Origin: Symsagittifera roscoffensis | Taxonomy: Eukaryota > Xenacoelomorpha > Acoela > Convolutidae | DNA length: 64,000 bases | Assembly (NCBI RefSeq): GCF_963678635.1 | Contig: NC_087066.1 | Location: 52,098,312 to 52,162,311, forward strand | Reading direction: 5' to 3' | Part shown: piece by piece, positions 1-11,628 of the stretch | How positions within the stretch are numbered: the first letter of the stretch is position 1 | Layout: each line of letters starts with the position of its first letter | Translations under genes and position numbers: made by a program | The notes under the pieces: model-generated | What the model saw: the letters and a program-made list of their open reading frames with translations, nothing else | Database searches by the model: none | What the model was told of the DNA's origin: nothing

Positions 1-489
1 AATGATGTTAAATGCCAAAAAATGTTGAAAAATCATTACCTCCGATCTGAACTTGAACAAAAAATTTGCTCACAAATATTAAATAAGATTAAAACTAGCC
101 TCAACCTTATGAACACTACTGCAGAGCAAACAGAGCTACAATCATTCGTAAAAAAACTATCCAGTAATGTCCGTGAACTTCTCACATCCAAGTCCAAGAA
201 ATTCTCGTCGGCCACTACAAGTTGGCTGAATCACTCACCTCTTTGTGGCCGCCCGGAAAAGCACTAGGAAGGAGGATCACTCAAAGCTCCTCAAAACGCT
301 TAGACAACGCCGACTCATCAACCGAGCAAACTTTCAGGCGACCGGAAAAATCGGTCCTCGCCATTAACAAAAGACGACCAGTTTTGTCAATGACGAAGAA
401 GGATGTCATGGGAATCTCTGGGTTGTTCGACTCAAAGTTATTGGAAGAGCTCACCGATAAGAACATTTTTATGCGACGGTAAAAGCGTG
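1..489 (+). other. Probable upstream part of the decayed pol element
   Basis: Two short open stretches (22-267 and 222-482) overlap in different frames. Neither contains a motif I recognise. By position they could be the RNase H to integrase linker of the integrase remnant at 490-1320. The C/G content is a little higher than in the downstream element. Confidence 0.25.
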
Positions 490-1320
490 CCAATCAACGA
501 GGACTTCACGGGGTTAAATAAACTAGGATCATATATGGCAAAATTATGGACCAAATCGGCCGTTGCGATCAATGCAGATCAAATTCGGCTCAGGAGGCAA
601 TGTGCTTCGCTTCCGAATACATCTGGTGGCCTTTCCTGATTAGGTGAATCAAGGAGACCTATGAGAAGTGCCGCGAATGAACTCTTTTTGGTAAGAATCT
701 CATAACTATCGAAGTGTTCAATTCTGACAATCCGCCCCAAATCAAGAAGTTCAGTTGGACTTCGCGGGTCCTGTTTCAGATGGAAAGGAGAAAAAAATTT
801 ACCTCTTCATCGCCATCAATCGTTGCTTGAAGTTCCTTTTGGTTTTAGTAACTGAAACAACCGGGGCAATTTTTTTAAGTTTCTAGAGTCCTTTATCCGT
901 CATCACGGTATACCTCAGGCAGTTAGAACGGACCACATGTCTGAGTCCAGAAACGATCTTGTTACGCAATACTGTAACGATAGTGGCATAAGTTTCATTC
1001 TCACACCGGTACGTGATCATCGCGCAATAGATTTTGTAGAACGTTCTATCCAAGCGATCAAACATAAGTTGGGAACAGAAAAATTGGACAAAAAGCTTGG
1101 ACTGGTCAAAAATTTGGAAAAAAAATTGGAGGAAAAAATTGACGAAAAATTGGAAAAGAAAAGTTGGACTGGTCTAACAAAAAATATTTTTCCCTTCTAC
1201 GAGAACTTCCACAACCCTATTGTCCCTGCATTCCCGCACAGCCAAAGATTTAATATCGCTCAAAATACAAGGCGGCCAACGAAAACAAGTAAGTCGGAAA
1301 AATTTGTTTTTGGAAAATCC
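490..1320 (+). pseudogene. Ty3-type pol remnant, integrase region
   Basis: Broken coding sequence of a retroelement integrase. A CDQC pair (564-575), followed by a WWP motif, looks like the zinc-binding end. The catalytic core follows: an LDFAGPV motif with the first Asp at 758-760, an RTDHM motif with the second Asp at 931-933, and VERSIQ with Glu at 1039-1041. The last two are exactly 36 codons apart, the DX35E signature of retroviral and Ty3 integrases. In-frame stops and at least one frameshift (around 885) separate the pieces, so it is dead. From about 1070 the reading is locally repetitive (Lys/Glu/Leu-rich) and may be rearranged. The LDFAGPV type suggests a Mag-like Ty3 lineage, different from the large element downstream. 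The sequence before 490 probably belongs to the same decayed pol, but I cannot place it. Confidence 0.8.
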
Positions 1321-2918
1321 TAATGGAACCTGATTTAAACTACATTTTATTATTGGATAACTTAGATATTTTACCACTGTAAAGTATTTAATATTAACCA
1401 ATCATAATCCATCCAACTAACAACCCACTTATTTGTAAGTGCTGAAATTACTTGTAATTTCAGCACCAGAGAGATTTGAATTTAACTTAGAAATTAGTTG
1501 CCTCTCCAAGATAACTTCAGCAGTCGCAATAGGCCAGTATACTCTAGATCTATTGAGCCTAGCAGAGACTAGTTAAACACCCTGAGACTAGTAGATATAA
1601 GAGTAAGATTAGGATCGGTATTAGACTAAGAAGTTGCACGAATCTATCCGGCCGAAAATAAGATAGAGTGACGAGCAGACGGTGTACCCTATCCGAAATT
1701 ACTCTATGAGTTAACTACCATTCACATTAACTCATCTGGTGCAACCATAAGTATCGAATAAGACCTTAATAGCTTAGAACTAACCAAAAATAGATTAGAA
1801 ATTAGTTAAAACATTTTCAAAATGTTATACGATAATAACTTAATTGAAATTTCTCTACGACTCAATAGATCAGAGCCAATATTCCGCCTAATACTAGAAC
1901 TACCTGGTATTGGAAGAAGACCTCGAACAAGAGACGATATACGACTAACTAGAAATTTACCATTTGGTTTTATGATTGTACGGCAAAAGCCAACACAAAC
2001 TTTTATATTTAGAATCTTATTAGCAATGAATTTAGATTTTCATTTGCAAACATAAAATCTTGAAGTCAATCTTCATAATCATTTCAGGCGCTAAACAAAA
2101 TTATTAATATACAATAACGATTGATAAAAAGATCTCAGATCGTTTTCTTAATTTCTGCAGTTTTATATAAAACATGTTTGAAAAATATTGATTGAAAATC
2201 AAAATAAAAATTAGTAGCATGACAATAAATTGTTAGTAATCATAAAATCATCTGTTGTCCCAGCTTCAATACCTAAACATAACAGCAATCATAAGCTCAC
2301 TAATATCATTAAAAAACTAAATCTTTTTCTTAAATAAATTTAAACCATTTTAAACTTGAATTCATTTAATTTTAAAATCAGATCATCAAGGCCTATCCTT
2401 GGATCAAAAAGAACAATTTTGTTCTCCCTCGGCCACTTAGCAAGTGTCTAACGACCTCAAGCGTCGATTCACTATCCAACCTTTTCAAAAAACCCAGGAC
2501 TAATAGAAATTTTTCATAAAACTAACCATTCAAATTAAGATAAACAGTGAAGAACTTCGGTTTTTCATCCTTCACTTGAACCCTCCTCTTAACAGACCCA
2601 GGATAGATCTTAGACTTAGTAAGTTTAAAATAGTATCTAACGAACTACTTGCGTTCTAATTATACCTGAACCTTGTGGATCGATTTACTATTCTCCAACC
2701 CTTGAACACAATCACTACCCCTAAGTAGGATTAAGTAAGTTAACACCTTAATTTAGACTAGCCCCGAGAAAGTAAAAAATCATTCTTCGGAATCGATATA
2801 CTTTTCTCTCCAACCCTGAACAAAAAGACCCATGTTAAGCTAACCAAAAAATCGTAAGGACTAACAGTCTAAGGAAATAGAAATAACTAACAACTTCTTA
2901 CATCCCTCATCCTAAACC
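1321..2918 (+). other. Leader / presumed 5' terminal region of the large Ty3-type element
   Basis: About 1.6 kb before gag without convincing genes. This is where the 5' LTR and primer-binding site should lie, but I could not match it by eye to the region after 18185. A 77-codon open frame (1822-2055) has an Arg-rich middle (RRPRTRDDIRLTR) and no recognisable domain. Between 2463 and 2816 a motif of the form TCGAT..ACT..TC-TCCAACC recurs three times (about 2463, 2678 and 2791), so the leader has imperfect internal repeats. Confidence 0.4.
1439..1466. repeat. Perfect 28-base hairpin
   Basis: The arms GTGCTGAAATTAC and GTAATTTCAGCAC are exact reverse complements around a TT loop. It lies in the non-coding stretch between the pol remnant and the large retroelement. 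It could belong to the retroelement's terminal region or be a transcriptional signal; nothing decides between them. Confidence 0.6.
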
Positions 2919-4625
2919 ATGTCATTCAAAAATTTAGGAAATAAACAAACAATCGTTTTCCACAACTGTGAAATAGATAACAAAAAATACAAAAGACTTG
3001 TAATCACACCTCATACACAAACAGTTGTATACATTAGAACAAAACGACAAACAATAAAAAGGAAAATTATAAACAAACAAAGACAAATCACACGAAAAAG
3101 TTTTTCGAAAAATAGAAACGCATTTTCTGAATCAGAAGCCAACAGTTTAGACGAACTATACAAACTAAAAGAATCAATAGATAAAAATTGTCCCATCCAT
3201 GATCAATTAAATTTTTCCGACTCAGAAACAACTTCAAATTCATCAAAAAAAGGGAAAAAAAGAACAAAAAAGCAATACAAACACAAACCAGTACACTTGT
3301 ATAATTGGAATCAACCATTTAGACAAATCGATAGTTTTATATTAACAGTCATAAAACGAAAAATGAGCCACACTCAAAGTGACGACAGTCCAGATGACCA
3401 AGCAGTTTTTCCTTTTCTTATAGATTCACTCGATGATAGAGGACAACACGATTTTTGCAAGAACTTACTCGTAAATTTGTTTGAACCAGGAATCAGCCCA
3501 TGTATAGCAGAATTCCCAGATGTAAAAATCAAAAGACAAATTATTGAACATTATTTAAAAGACATATGTAATCTAACACAGCAATACGGAATCTACACCA
3601 TAGAATTTAGCACATCAAATACAACCCACCGTAAATATGTAATTCAAACAGACGATTTTGAATTAGAATTTTCAAAAGTATTCATAGAATATATCAAAAA
3701 CATACAATATCATAATTCACAAAGAGCAAACTCCATATTCACCAACGAAGTTTTTGCAATAATATATAGTTATATATCTATATTAGAAAAAACAAAAGTT
3801 CAAAGTATATCACCAACTGAAACATCCAAACATACAAAAGTACGAAATGAAATCACAATATTTTCAACATTTCTACATGTAATTCGTGAAAATTTCAATA
3901 AAGAAGACGTTTCACAAAACACTAAACATGATTTACAAAAAATTTTAGCATGGTTTATAATAGATTATTTCACCCACAATTTAGATTTAATTTCACAAGC
4001 AAGAAAAAATTTTCGACCTCAAAATACCAATGATGACACTGCCCTTTCAGATCAATCAGATTACGTTTGGGACCCTGAATGGTCTCATTATGCATTTCTA
4101 AATATCCCACAAGGTATCTCAAGTCAAGCAATAAGTACAATATCTTATCATAAAGACTATGTAAAAGTAGTACCATTAACCATTGATGCAACACCATTAA
4201 ATTATAATACATTTTTACCTGATACACGAAATAACAGTTTAAATTCGACGGTCATCAATAATGAAAGTCTCAATGGAACCAGAAATCTTACACAACAAGA
4301 CATTCAAACACCATCACACTTCATCAACGAGGAAATCGTCCAAACAACAACAACAACTACACAACAAAGCGTTTCACCAATACACCCCAATCTGACAACA
4401 CCAAGAAATACAAATACATCACTAACACAGGTAACCTTACAATCAACCGTTAAACCTTCGGTTGCTCCAAAATATTCACATATGGACTATCAGACGTATA
4501 GACCAATGACAATGCCGTCAAAACACGAAAACCGTTCACAAGAAATACTTTTGCAGAACACAATTATAATTATGCTCACAAACCAAGAACAAACCAACCT
4601 CCCCGAAAAAATACACAAAATTTAA
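2919..4625 (+). CDS. Large N-terminal gag (or pre-gag) ORF of the Ty3-type element
   Basis: An uninterrupted 568-codon frame, the longest in the window. The N-terminus is basic (KRQTIKRKIINKQRQITRKSF at about residues 43-63), followed by a Ser/Asp/Glu-rich stretch, a likely helical region with YLKDICNLTQQYG and FIEYIKNIQYH (about residues 180-360), then a Thr/Asn/Gln-rich low-complexity tail with a run of Thr. I do not recognise a domain. Just before the end, sense reading appears to move to another frame near 4505 and continues into the capsid region, so this is probably the matrix-like N-terminal part of one very long gag. A separate upstream gene read by frameshift is the alternative. Strand composition is strongly A-rich and G-poor, as in the rest of the element. 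Confidence 0.7.
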   Translation: MSFKNLGNKQTIVFHNCEIDNKKYKRLVITPHTQTVVYIRTKRQTIKRKIINKQRQITRKSFSKNRNAFSESEANSLDELYKLKESIDKNCPIHDQLNFSDSETTSNSSKKGKKRTKKQYKHKPVHLYNWNQPFRQIDSFILTVIKRKMSHTQSDDSPDDQAVFPFLIDSLDDRGQHDFCKNLLVNLFEPGISPCIAEFPDVKIKRQIIEHYLKDICNLTQQYGIYTIEFSTSNTTHRKYVIQTDDFELEFSKVFIEYIKNIQYHNSQRANSIFTNEVFAIIYSYISILEKTKVQSISPTETSKHTKVRNEITIFSTFLHVIRENFNKEDVSQNTKHDLQKILAWFIIDYFTHNLDLISQARKNFRPQNTNDDTALSDQSDYVWDPEWSHYAFLNIPQGISSQAISTISYHKDYVKVVPLTIDATPLNYNTFLPDTRNNSLNSTVINNESLNGTRNLTQQDIQTPSHFINEEIVQTTTTTTQQSVSPIHPNLTTPRNTNTSLTQVTLQSTVKPSVAPKYSHMDYQTYRPMTMPSKHENRSQEILLQNTIIIMLTNQEQTNLPEKIHKI

Positions 4626-4645
4626 ACCATGTATGTTCCCATTAT

Positions 4646-5863
4646 TTGAATCTCCCAAAAACATCGACCAATTCAGTAAATTTTCCAGAAAATCCACAAC
4701 CTACACAGGATTATAGTGAAAATTACCCATTCTTTCAACAAAATAAAAATAAAGCACATACCCTATGTAATACAAACTTTTTATCATCTGAAGAAGATGA
4801 TTATCACCAACCAGATAATTTTGCACCATACACTAAAGAATATCGCACACCAAGACCGCGACAAACTCAACCATCTCAAAATATGAAAATTTACCCACAA
4901 AACCCAACAAATATACAAAACCCACAACAAATGCATATACAAAATCCATTTAATGCACAATCTTTCCAACCAATTTAACCACAAAACCCAATGTTAATGC
5001 ATTTTTATCAACCAACTCAAATGCAAAATGAAATACTACTTCCATATTACGTTCAACAACACGAAATAACGAAAAATCAACTTTCAAATTTTTCACAAAT
5101 GCCAAATGCCGCAGAGTCACTACAAATGACAATGAATCCATACCTCATGGGTGGATCATCAATAACATCCAATAAACCACTGATGGTATTCACAGGAACA
5201 GACCCTGAATATTCTGTAGAATATTATCTCAATGCGGAAACAGCAAACTTAATTTTAAATATAGGACCTGAACCAATTAATACGCCACTACATCAAAATT
5301 GGATACATAGACGCACAGCGTTAATACAAACAACATTAGATGGCGCAGCTCAAAAATGGTTTTCAGTATTACCCATAGAAATAAAATCCGACTGGAAAAG
5401 ATTCACACAAGAATTTTCAAAAATGTTTGATTCTGAAAGAAACAAACAACACCAAAAAATTTTATTTAACGAAATACGTAGACTACCAAACGAAACAACT
5501 AAACAATTAGCAGTACGTATCGAAACACTAGTTCGAAAAGCATATTTACTTAATACACATGACTATAAAAACACAAAAATGACAGAAATTTTAATGATGA
5601 CCTTAACACCTAAATTAAGGAAAATAGCTATAAAAAAGAGAGCATCTCATCCTTCCTCAGTTCGAAAACCAGACTTGGATTTTCGAAAATTAGTAGATAG
5701 ACTAGAACAAGCCGAAATCACAATGAAACTTGAAGAAACAGAAAATCTAAAACTACAATATGTTAATCGGATTGAAACAAATACTACACATATAAATAAC
5801 GTACAAGAACCAGATACAGAACTGATTGAAAAAATCACTGAAATACTAAACATCCATGAATGA
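4646..5863 (+). pseudogene. gag, capsid region of the Ty3-type element
   Basis: Frame continues from near 4505. First comes a Gln/Asn/Pro-rich linker (4646-4975), a TAA at 4976-4978, then an open stretch to the TGA at 5861-5863. The 4991-5860 part carries a capsid-like domain of the retrotransposon gag family: FTGTDPEYSVEYYLNAE, then an Ala-Ala-Gln-Lys-Trp-Phe motif and DWKRFTQEFSKMFD, then the helical LAVRIETLVRKAY segment. In Ty3 elements this domain builds the particle shell. The two in-frame stops are degenerative changes in this copy. Confidence 0.8.
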
Positions 5864-7039
5864 AACCCAAATTTTAAAGGTAAACCATCTTTCAAAAAAT
5901 GGTGTAATTATTGCCGACGATAGGGACACAGTATTTCCGAATGTAGACAAAAACAACAAGACAGTCAGAATAAACCTCAAAAGCACAAAGAACCAAATAA
6001 ATCGTTCTATCAAAACATGGAAAAAGACCAAAATCTACCAAACAAAAATATATATAGTAATAACAGTTCAGGAAAACCACTTCCAAGCAACTCAAATTAC
6101 ACAAGAAACCAATCATCATATAACTCAAGTTATAGAGGTAGATCACCCGAACGAGGAAATACACGAAATTCCTCACAAAACAGATATAATCGATCGAATA
6201 GCCAAAATAACCAAAACAACTATTCACGATCAAATTCCAATACAACACAATTTGTTTCTGGATCCAGTTCCCAATCAAACCCAAGGAATAGACACTATTC
6301 CAATAATCAATCACCAAATTCATCGTACAACAGAAATAGAAACTATTCACATAATAGAAATAGAAATTATTCAAACAATCGAAATCTGAATTATCCAAAT
6401 AATAGATCAAGGAATAATTCATATAATAGATCAAATTATCACAGATCAAATGATAATTACCAAAATAGATCACGAAATAATTCACAAAATCGAAACTCAA
6501 GTTACAATAATCGATACAGAAATTATTCCCAGTCACCACATAGGAATAATAACCGTTATCCTGACTCAAGACATCGATACAGAAGTAGCACACCAAAACA
6601 TCAAAGACACAATAATCAAGTGCAAACAAATGAAGAAACAACTTCAGACCCTCCAGGTATTGATGACACAGGAAATCACGAAATACAACTAAATCATATA
6701 CATTGTGAATCATCAGATACAGAAAGTGATACAGAAAACACCATCTCAGTAAATACGATAACAGTCAAAAACGACTATGAGCCTATCATATATGAACAAC
6801 CTTTCACTTCACATATATATGAAAATCATTTGGAACTCCTCCACAATTACTATATTGGACACATTGATAATACACAAATTACACAAGAAGTAAACGAAAT
6901 TAACACGGTAATTAAACCCGATAAAAAAGACGAAACACAATGCTCAAACACAAATAATATTTATCAAAATATACAAAAAGAACAACCGAGGAAAAAAAAT
7001 TTGGACGAATCCATTTCTCTTAAAAAGCCCAAAAAATAA
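5864..7039 (+). pseudogene. gag, nucleocapsid zinc knuckle and Asn/Arg/Ser-rich tail
   Basis: Same frame as the capsid part. A CX2CX4HX4C zinc knuckle (CNYC...GH...EC, about 5903-5944) is interrupted by a TAG at 5921-5923 between the second Cys and the His. From 6017 the frame runs 340 codons through a long, repeated Asn/Arg/Ser/Tyr tail (NRNYSHNRNRNYSNNRN-like units, about 6290-6540), an acidic SSDTESDTEN patch, and a Lys-rich end. Zinc knuckles bind the element's RNA; the N/R/S tail looks like an extra RNA-binding, possibly disordered, extension. The protease frame overlaps the last bases in the +1 frame, suggesting a programmed or acquired +1 shift. Confidence 0.75.
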
Positions 7040-7568
7040 AGAATTTCAACCACCAGATCTTGAAATCAATCTTTTAATTGACTCAGGAGCAGAATCAAAT
7101 ATAATTAATATTCCCACATGGAATGAACTCAAAACATTACATCCAAATTTAACACCTCTTGAAACCTCTAGTAAATTAGCAACAGCACAAGGATCAACAT
7201 TAGTAAATTATGGAAAAATCCAATTATTTCTTCTCCCCACGAGAACAATGGAACAAAACAAAATTTTAAACGAACCATTTAAACAAATATTTCATATTAC
7301 GGATATTAAGCACAATATCATTGGCATACCATTTATCTCTAAAAATATACCAACAATCAACATCTTAAATAGTAAGATACAAATAAAAGACAAATACACA
7401 AAAACAAAAAACATAGCCCTAACATTCTTCCAAAGATTAAACAAACAACCACCATTTTTCTCAAAGTTTTACCCCATTTACAATCAACAACGGAAACACC
7501 TGAAACCACTATCAGGAAATATATATAATGTTTCAATAAAACAAGTCCACCAGTATAACAAAAGTTAA
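7020..7568 (+). pseudogene. pol: aspartic protease of the Ty3-type element
   Basis: The frame is open across the gag stop. The catalytic motif LLIDSGAESNII (Asp-Ser-Gly, about 7074-7109) is clear, and the C-terminal part has the usual HNIIGIPFISK flap-to-core pattern (about 7311-7346). Aspartic protease cleaves the gag-pol polyprotein. A TAA at 7566-7568 is a lesion; reading continues in the same frame into the reverse transcriptase. Relative to gag this frame is +1. Confidence 0.8.
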
Positions 7569-8854
7569 AATAAACAACAACTTTTCATATCAGACTTTGA
7601 ATTTAAACCAATTCACAAATTTTTCAAAATTACGATCTCATCCATAAAATATTCAAAAAACACGAATTCCGACATCATTTCATTACACGTGTATAACAAT
7701 ACACCATATCAAGTAACATTACCCTTAGGACTTTTAGGATATTGTGAAACCAATGCTACAATATCACCTATAAATGAAGTAGCCTACCGCGTTAATAATA
7801 CACTCAAACTGTTAGACATTTACCAATCAACAATTCTTGACGATGAATTATCCATAAATAGTATAAAAAGTAATGAAAAAAGAAGCACAGATTACTTCAC
7901 AAAAACACCATATTATAAACCAACATTCAATATAACAAATTACACAAAAGAGCAACAAACACTTTTAACAATGTTTTATTTTGAACATTCACAAATTACA
8001 CAAATTGAATTTGATAAGATAGCAAAACAACTGTTAAAATATTCATCAGTTTATGCAACATCAAAATTTAACGTTGGAAAAATTAGTTCATCACAACACC
8101 TTCCGTTAAAACCTGACGCAGTTTTCAAAAAACAAAGAGCAAGTAAAGTACCGATACACTTACATGACAAGGTAAATAGATTACTTGACATTTTAGAACA
8201 ATACGAAATTATCTCAACAGTAAATAAAGAAGAACAACCAAGAGGAAACACCTTCATTAACCCTGTTATCATCCTAGCAAAAGGTGAATCACTGAAAATA
8301 TTTTTAGACGCTTAATATTTCAATTCACTAATTGACGAATCAAAATGCAATTGGCCTATTGAACCAATACAAGTTATCTTAACAAAAATAAACGGTAAAT
8401 ATTTCACAACCGCCGATATGAATAGTGCTTATAATCAAATGCCACTAGATGAAAAATCTCAACGTTTAACACAATTTGTTATTGGAAATCAACAATATGA
8501 TTTTAATCGCTTATTCTATGGAATATCCATAGGACCAGCAGCTTTTTCAGCTTTTATGAGTAAAATTTTAGACCACTAATATTCAAGAAAGATGCAATCA
8601 CATATTTAGATGATGTTTTTATGCAATCACAAACCAAAGACGAAATGTTTACAGTTATAGAACAATACCATAAGATACTTCAGAACAAAAATCTGAAAGC
8701 AGCCGCCGATAAATCACACTTCTTTCTAACACGCACTAAAGTTTTAGGACATAATACTGAATAAAACACTATCACTCCATTAAAATCACGCATTGATGCT
8801 ATACAAAAACTTCAGCCACCAACAAATAAAAAGAAAATACAAGAATTCCTTGGA
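7569..8854 (+). pseudogene. pol: reverse transcriptase of the Ty3-type element
   Basis: Copies element RNA to DNA. A spacer (7569-8040) leads into fingers and palm. The first catalytic Asp sits in ADMNSAYNQMPLD (GAT at 8415-8417). The block RLFYGISIGPAAFSAFMSKI follows, with SIGPAAF in place of the common GLKNAPATF, which marks a particular Ty3 lineage. The YLDD active site is at 8603-8614. Breaks: TAA at 8313-8315, a frame change between about 8575 and 8600, and TAA at 8762-8764. The residues themselves are well kept, so the lesions are recent relative to the spread of the family. Confidence 0.9.
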
Positions 8855-9400
8855 ATGTTAAATTTCTTAAGTAAATATGTTTACAAAATGCAATTTTACT
8901 TAAGACTCTTCTATAATATCCTCAGACAACAAAATAATTTTGAATGGACCACTGAATATCAAACACGATTTGATGAAATTAAAAAACTTTTAACTGAACA
9001 AGTTTCAAACACAATTCCAGATCCAAATCAACTATTCTATGCAATGTGCGATGCTTCAAATTTTGGCATCGGCGCAGCATTGATACAATCACATAGTGGA
9101 ACAAATAAAATGAACCTTATATCAGCAACTTCACGATTATTCACTCAGGCAGAGCTACGACTCTCAACTCTAATGAGAGAATGCACAGCTATAATTTATA
9201 CACTTACAGAATATGAATTTCTGATACTTGGATCAAAACACCCAACAGTTTTATTCACAGATCATAAACCAATTATTTTTCTTTTTACATAAAAGTCAAA
9301 TCCAAATCATAGAGTTTATAGATTTCAACTAATTCTAATGAAATTTCCAAACTTACATATAGTTTGGACAGCAGGGAAAAACCTTGCATTACCAGGATAC
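8855..9400 (+). pseudogene. pol: connection and RNase H of the Ty3-type element
   Basis: Same frame as the YLDD block. The thumb/connection segment (QEFLGMLNFLSKYVY, starting just upstream) is followed by RNase H: CDASNFGIGAALIQ with the first Asp, RECTAIIYTLTEYEFLI with the Glu, and LFTDHKPI with the second Asp. RNase H removes the RNA strand during reverse transcription. A TAA at 9290-9292 and a frame change near 9390 interrupt it. The expected last block (a leucine-proline-aspartate motif) is split by that frame change. Confidence 0.85.
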
Positions 9401-10082
9401 ATTAAGTAGAAATACGCCACTTGAACTACTTACACGAAAAACTACAGTTGAAATACCACAAAATATTAAATTTTATCTCGCAAAAGATGAAACATCACCC
9501 CGACTAGAATGCAAATATGCAGTAAAGACTGATATTGATCAATCACAGATAAATAACCTACAACATTTCCCACTATACTTAGATTGCCAGAATAATCACG
9601 ACGAAGCTGACTTACTAGGCACATCAACTTTTAAACCAATTCCATACTCACAAATGATAAAAAATAACCCTCAACAAAAAAGAATAAAACAATACTCGCA
9701 TAAAAAAGACCCTTTTTCATTAATCGAAAAAGAAAAAATTAACCGATAAAAGAAATTTATCAGGACCACAAACAAAGGATTTAAATACGCAATCAACCAA
9801 GTTTTTGACCTTCTTGACCCACTTGACACAATTCCTTTATCAAAACTTGAAATTGACAATATTTTTTTATTCCCCCAACAGACAAAATTACACTTGAACT
9901 TTTAAAACAATATCAAAATCTCGACCCAGTAATTAGACAATTAAAATCATGGCACAAATACAAAACTAAGCCCGTAAAAGCAGATACCACAATTTTAGGA
10001 ACTAAAACAATCCTCCGATATTTCCGAAAATTTAATAACACAGCAATTGATGAAAATACAGATCTTTTAGAATATCAATTAA
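9384..10082 (+). pseudogene. pol: RNase H to integrase linker
   Basis: Begins with DTLSRNTP in a new frame, the usual end of RNase H, then a 120-codon stretch without a known domain (LDCQNNHDEADLLGTSTF and a Lys-rich end). A TAA at 9747-9749 and another near 9903 break it, and the reading moves to a different frame from about 9890 (LELLKQYQNLDPVIRQLKSW), a typical tether just before the integrase zinc finger. Confidence 0.6.
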
Positions 10083-11095
10083 ATGATTCTAAAGTTACCT
10101 GTCTTTTTTTTAAGTATGATATTAATAGCTTTTAAAATCTCACATACACAAAATACTAAAGGACACTCCGGATCAGAAAAAACATACTCAAACTTTACTA
10201 AAAATGTTTATTTCCCTAAGGCACCAATTTGGATAAAAGTATTATGCAATGATTGTATAATATGACAATTGAACAAACCTTATCCAAATAAAAAACAAAT
10301 AGCACAAAAACAAGATTTTAAAGGAAAAAGTTTGTATTTTAACCACCGCATTTCATTCGATACAAAAGAACCAATTTCACCATCTTCTGAAGGAAACTCC
10401 TATATTATGGTCATTGTTGACGCAATCACGCATTATGTAGCACTCAACCCAGTACCACATTGTAATGCTTATTATGCTTACTTAACACTTTATGAACATT
10501 GGATAGCTAAATTCGGACTACCCGAAATCTTAGTTACAGACAACGGTACAAATTCATAAATAATGAAATCATCACACTATGCCAATTATACAACATCAAA
10601 CATAAACCACGTACATCTCATGCACCTTGGACACACGGTTTAGTCGAAGGTATGAACCGTTCACTACAAGAATAGCTTAGATGTATCATAAATGGAAATA
10701 CAAAATACACAGAATGGTCAGCAGATGTAAAATTATTTCCCTTAGCATACAATTCACAAATCACGACAACTTTAGGAATGTCAGCATACGAAATGGTTTT
10801 TAATCAAAAGCCACGTAAACCAATTATGTTTACAGCAAATTCCCATAAAAACGCACAAGGTTATTGCCAACCAAATAAAGACTCAATTTGTTATAACCTA
10901 CCTTTACACACACATGATGAAGATCATTTTCATCACCCACAAATTCTAAAATTAGCCTCCGGCACACACACCGAATGGATTTTAAATAGAGATAAAAAAC
11001 ACAATGAAATTTACCAAAAAGTAACAAAGAAATGTTACAAATGCAAAATATTAACGACCAAATTAATTCACGCTTTACACCAGCCACAGATTTAA
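10083..11095 (+). pseudogene. pol: integrase zinc finger and catalytic core
   Basis: Inserts element DNA into the host chromosome. An HHCC-type finger is visible: HTQNTKGH (about 10143-10166) and CNDC (about 10248-10259). A TGA at 10263-10265 follows. The DDE core has Asp in RISFDTK (GAT 10359-10361), Asp in LVTDNGT (GAC 10539-10541) and Glu in LVEGMNRS (GAA 10646-10648). The last two are 107 bases apart, so the family spacing of 35 residues holds with one base missing between them. Further stops lie at 10557-10559 and 10673-10675. The final part (10778-11095) contains the MSAYEMVFNQKP block. Confidence 0.85.
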
Positions 11096-11628
11096 AAATT
11101 GGAACATTTGTTTTAAAACCTAACTTTATTACACAAAAAGGAATATCTAAATAATTACAACCTTTTTCGAAAAGGACCATATCAAATCATTGCCAAACCC
11201 ACTGAAGTAACGTACAAACTCACAGATTCAACCAAAAAAAAATTGTTCAACATCGTAACAATCTATTGCCCTACTACCCAAAAGAATACGCGCTACGCGA
11301 ATTAACTCAATTATATTCTTTCACAGGTTTGAAAGTTATTCAAAATCATACAGAAAAACAAATAGATGAACAACACAACGTTCATCATAAAGATCAAATT
11401 CAAAAACAAACCATATCTCAAAACAATACAAAAACGCCAGACCCAAAAATACATCAAAATGAAAGAAAAAGTAGGAAAATGATAGAAAAAATTCTACCAC
11501 AAGAACAAGTAGAAAAATTAAAACATAGAGAATCATCACGACTTAGAAATCAACCACGTAAAAATTATAAAACATTCATCCCACAATCTAAAATATTAAA
11601 GAAAGTTGAATTTCAAAAACAGCTTTAA
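11040..11628 (+). pseudogene. pol: integrase C-terminal GPY-like module and tail
   Basis: After another frame change, LKIGTFVLKPNFI and RKGPYQIIAKPTEVTYKLTD (11090-11227) give a GPY/F-type module, common at the C-terminus of Ty3 and gammaretroviral integrases. The last piece (11266-11628) is a Lys/Gln/His-rich tail ending in TAA. It is a tail without a known fold. Confidence 0.7.

Noticed and set aside
5856-6389. 177-codon + strand frame overlapping the gag tail, rich in Ile/His/Thr
   Set aside because: It is the alternative reading of the repeated gag tail and misses the zinc knuckle.
5892-6713. 273-codon minus-strand frame opposite gag
   Set aside because: Tyr/Cys/Asn-rich antisense shadow of the repetitive Asn/Arg/Ser tail.
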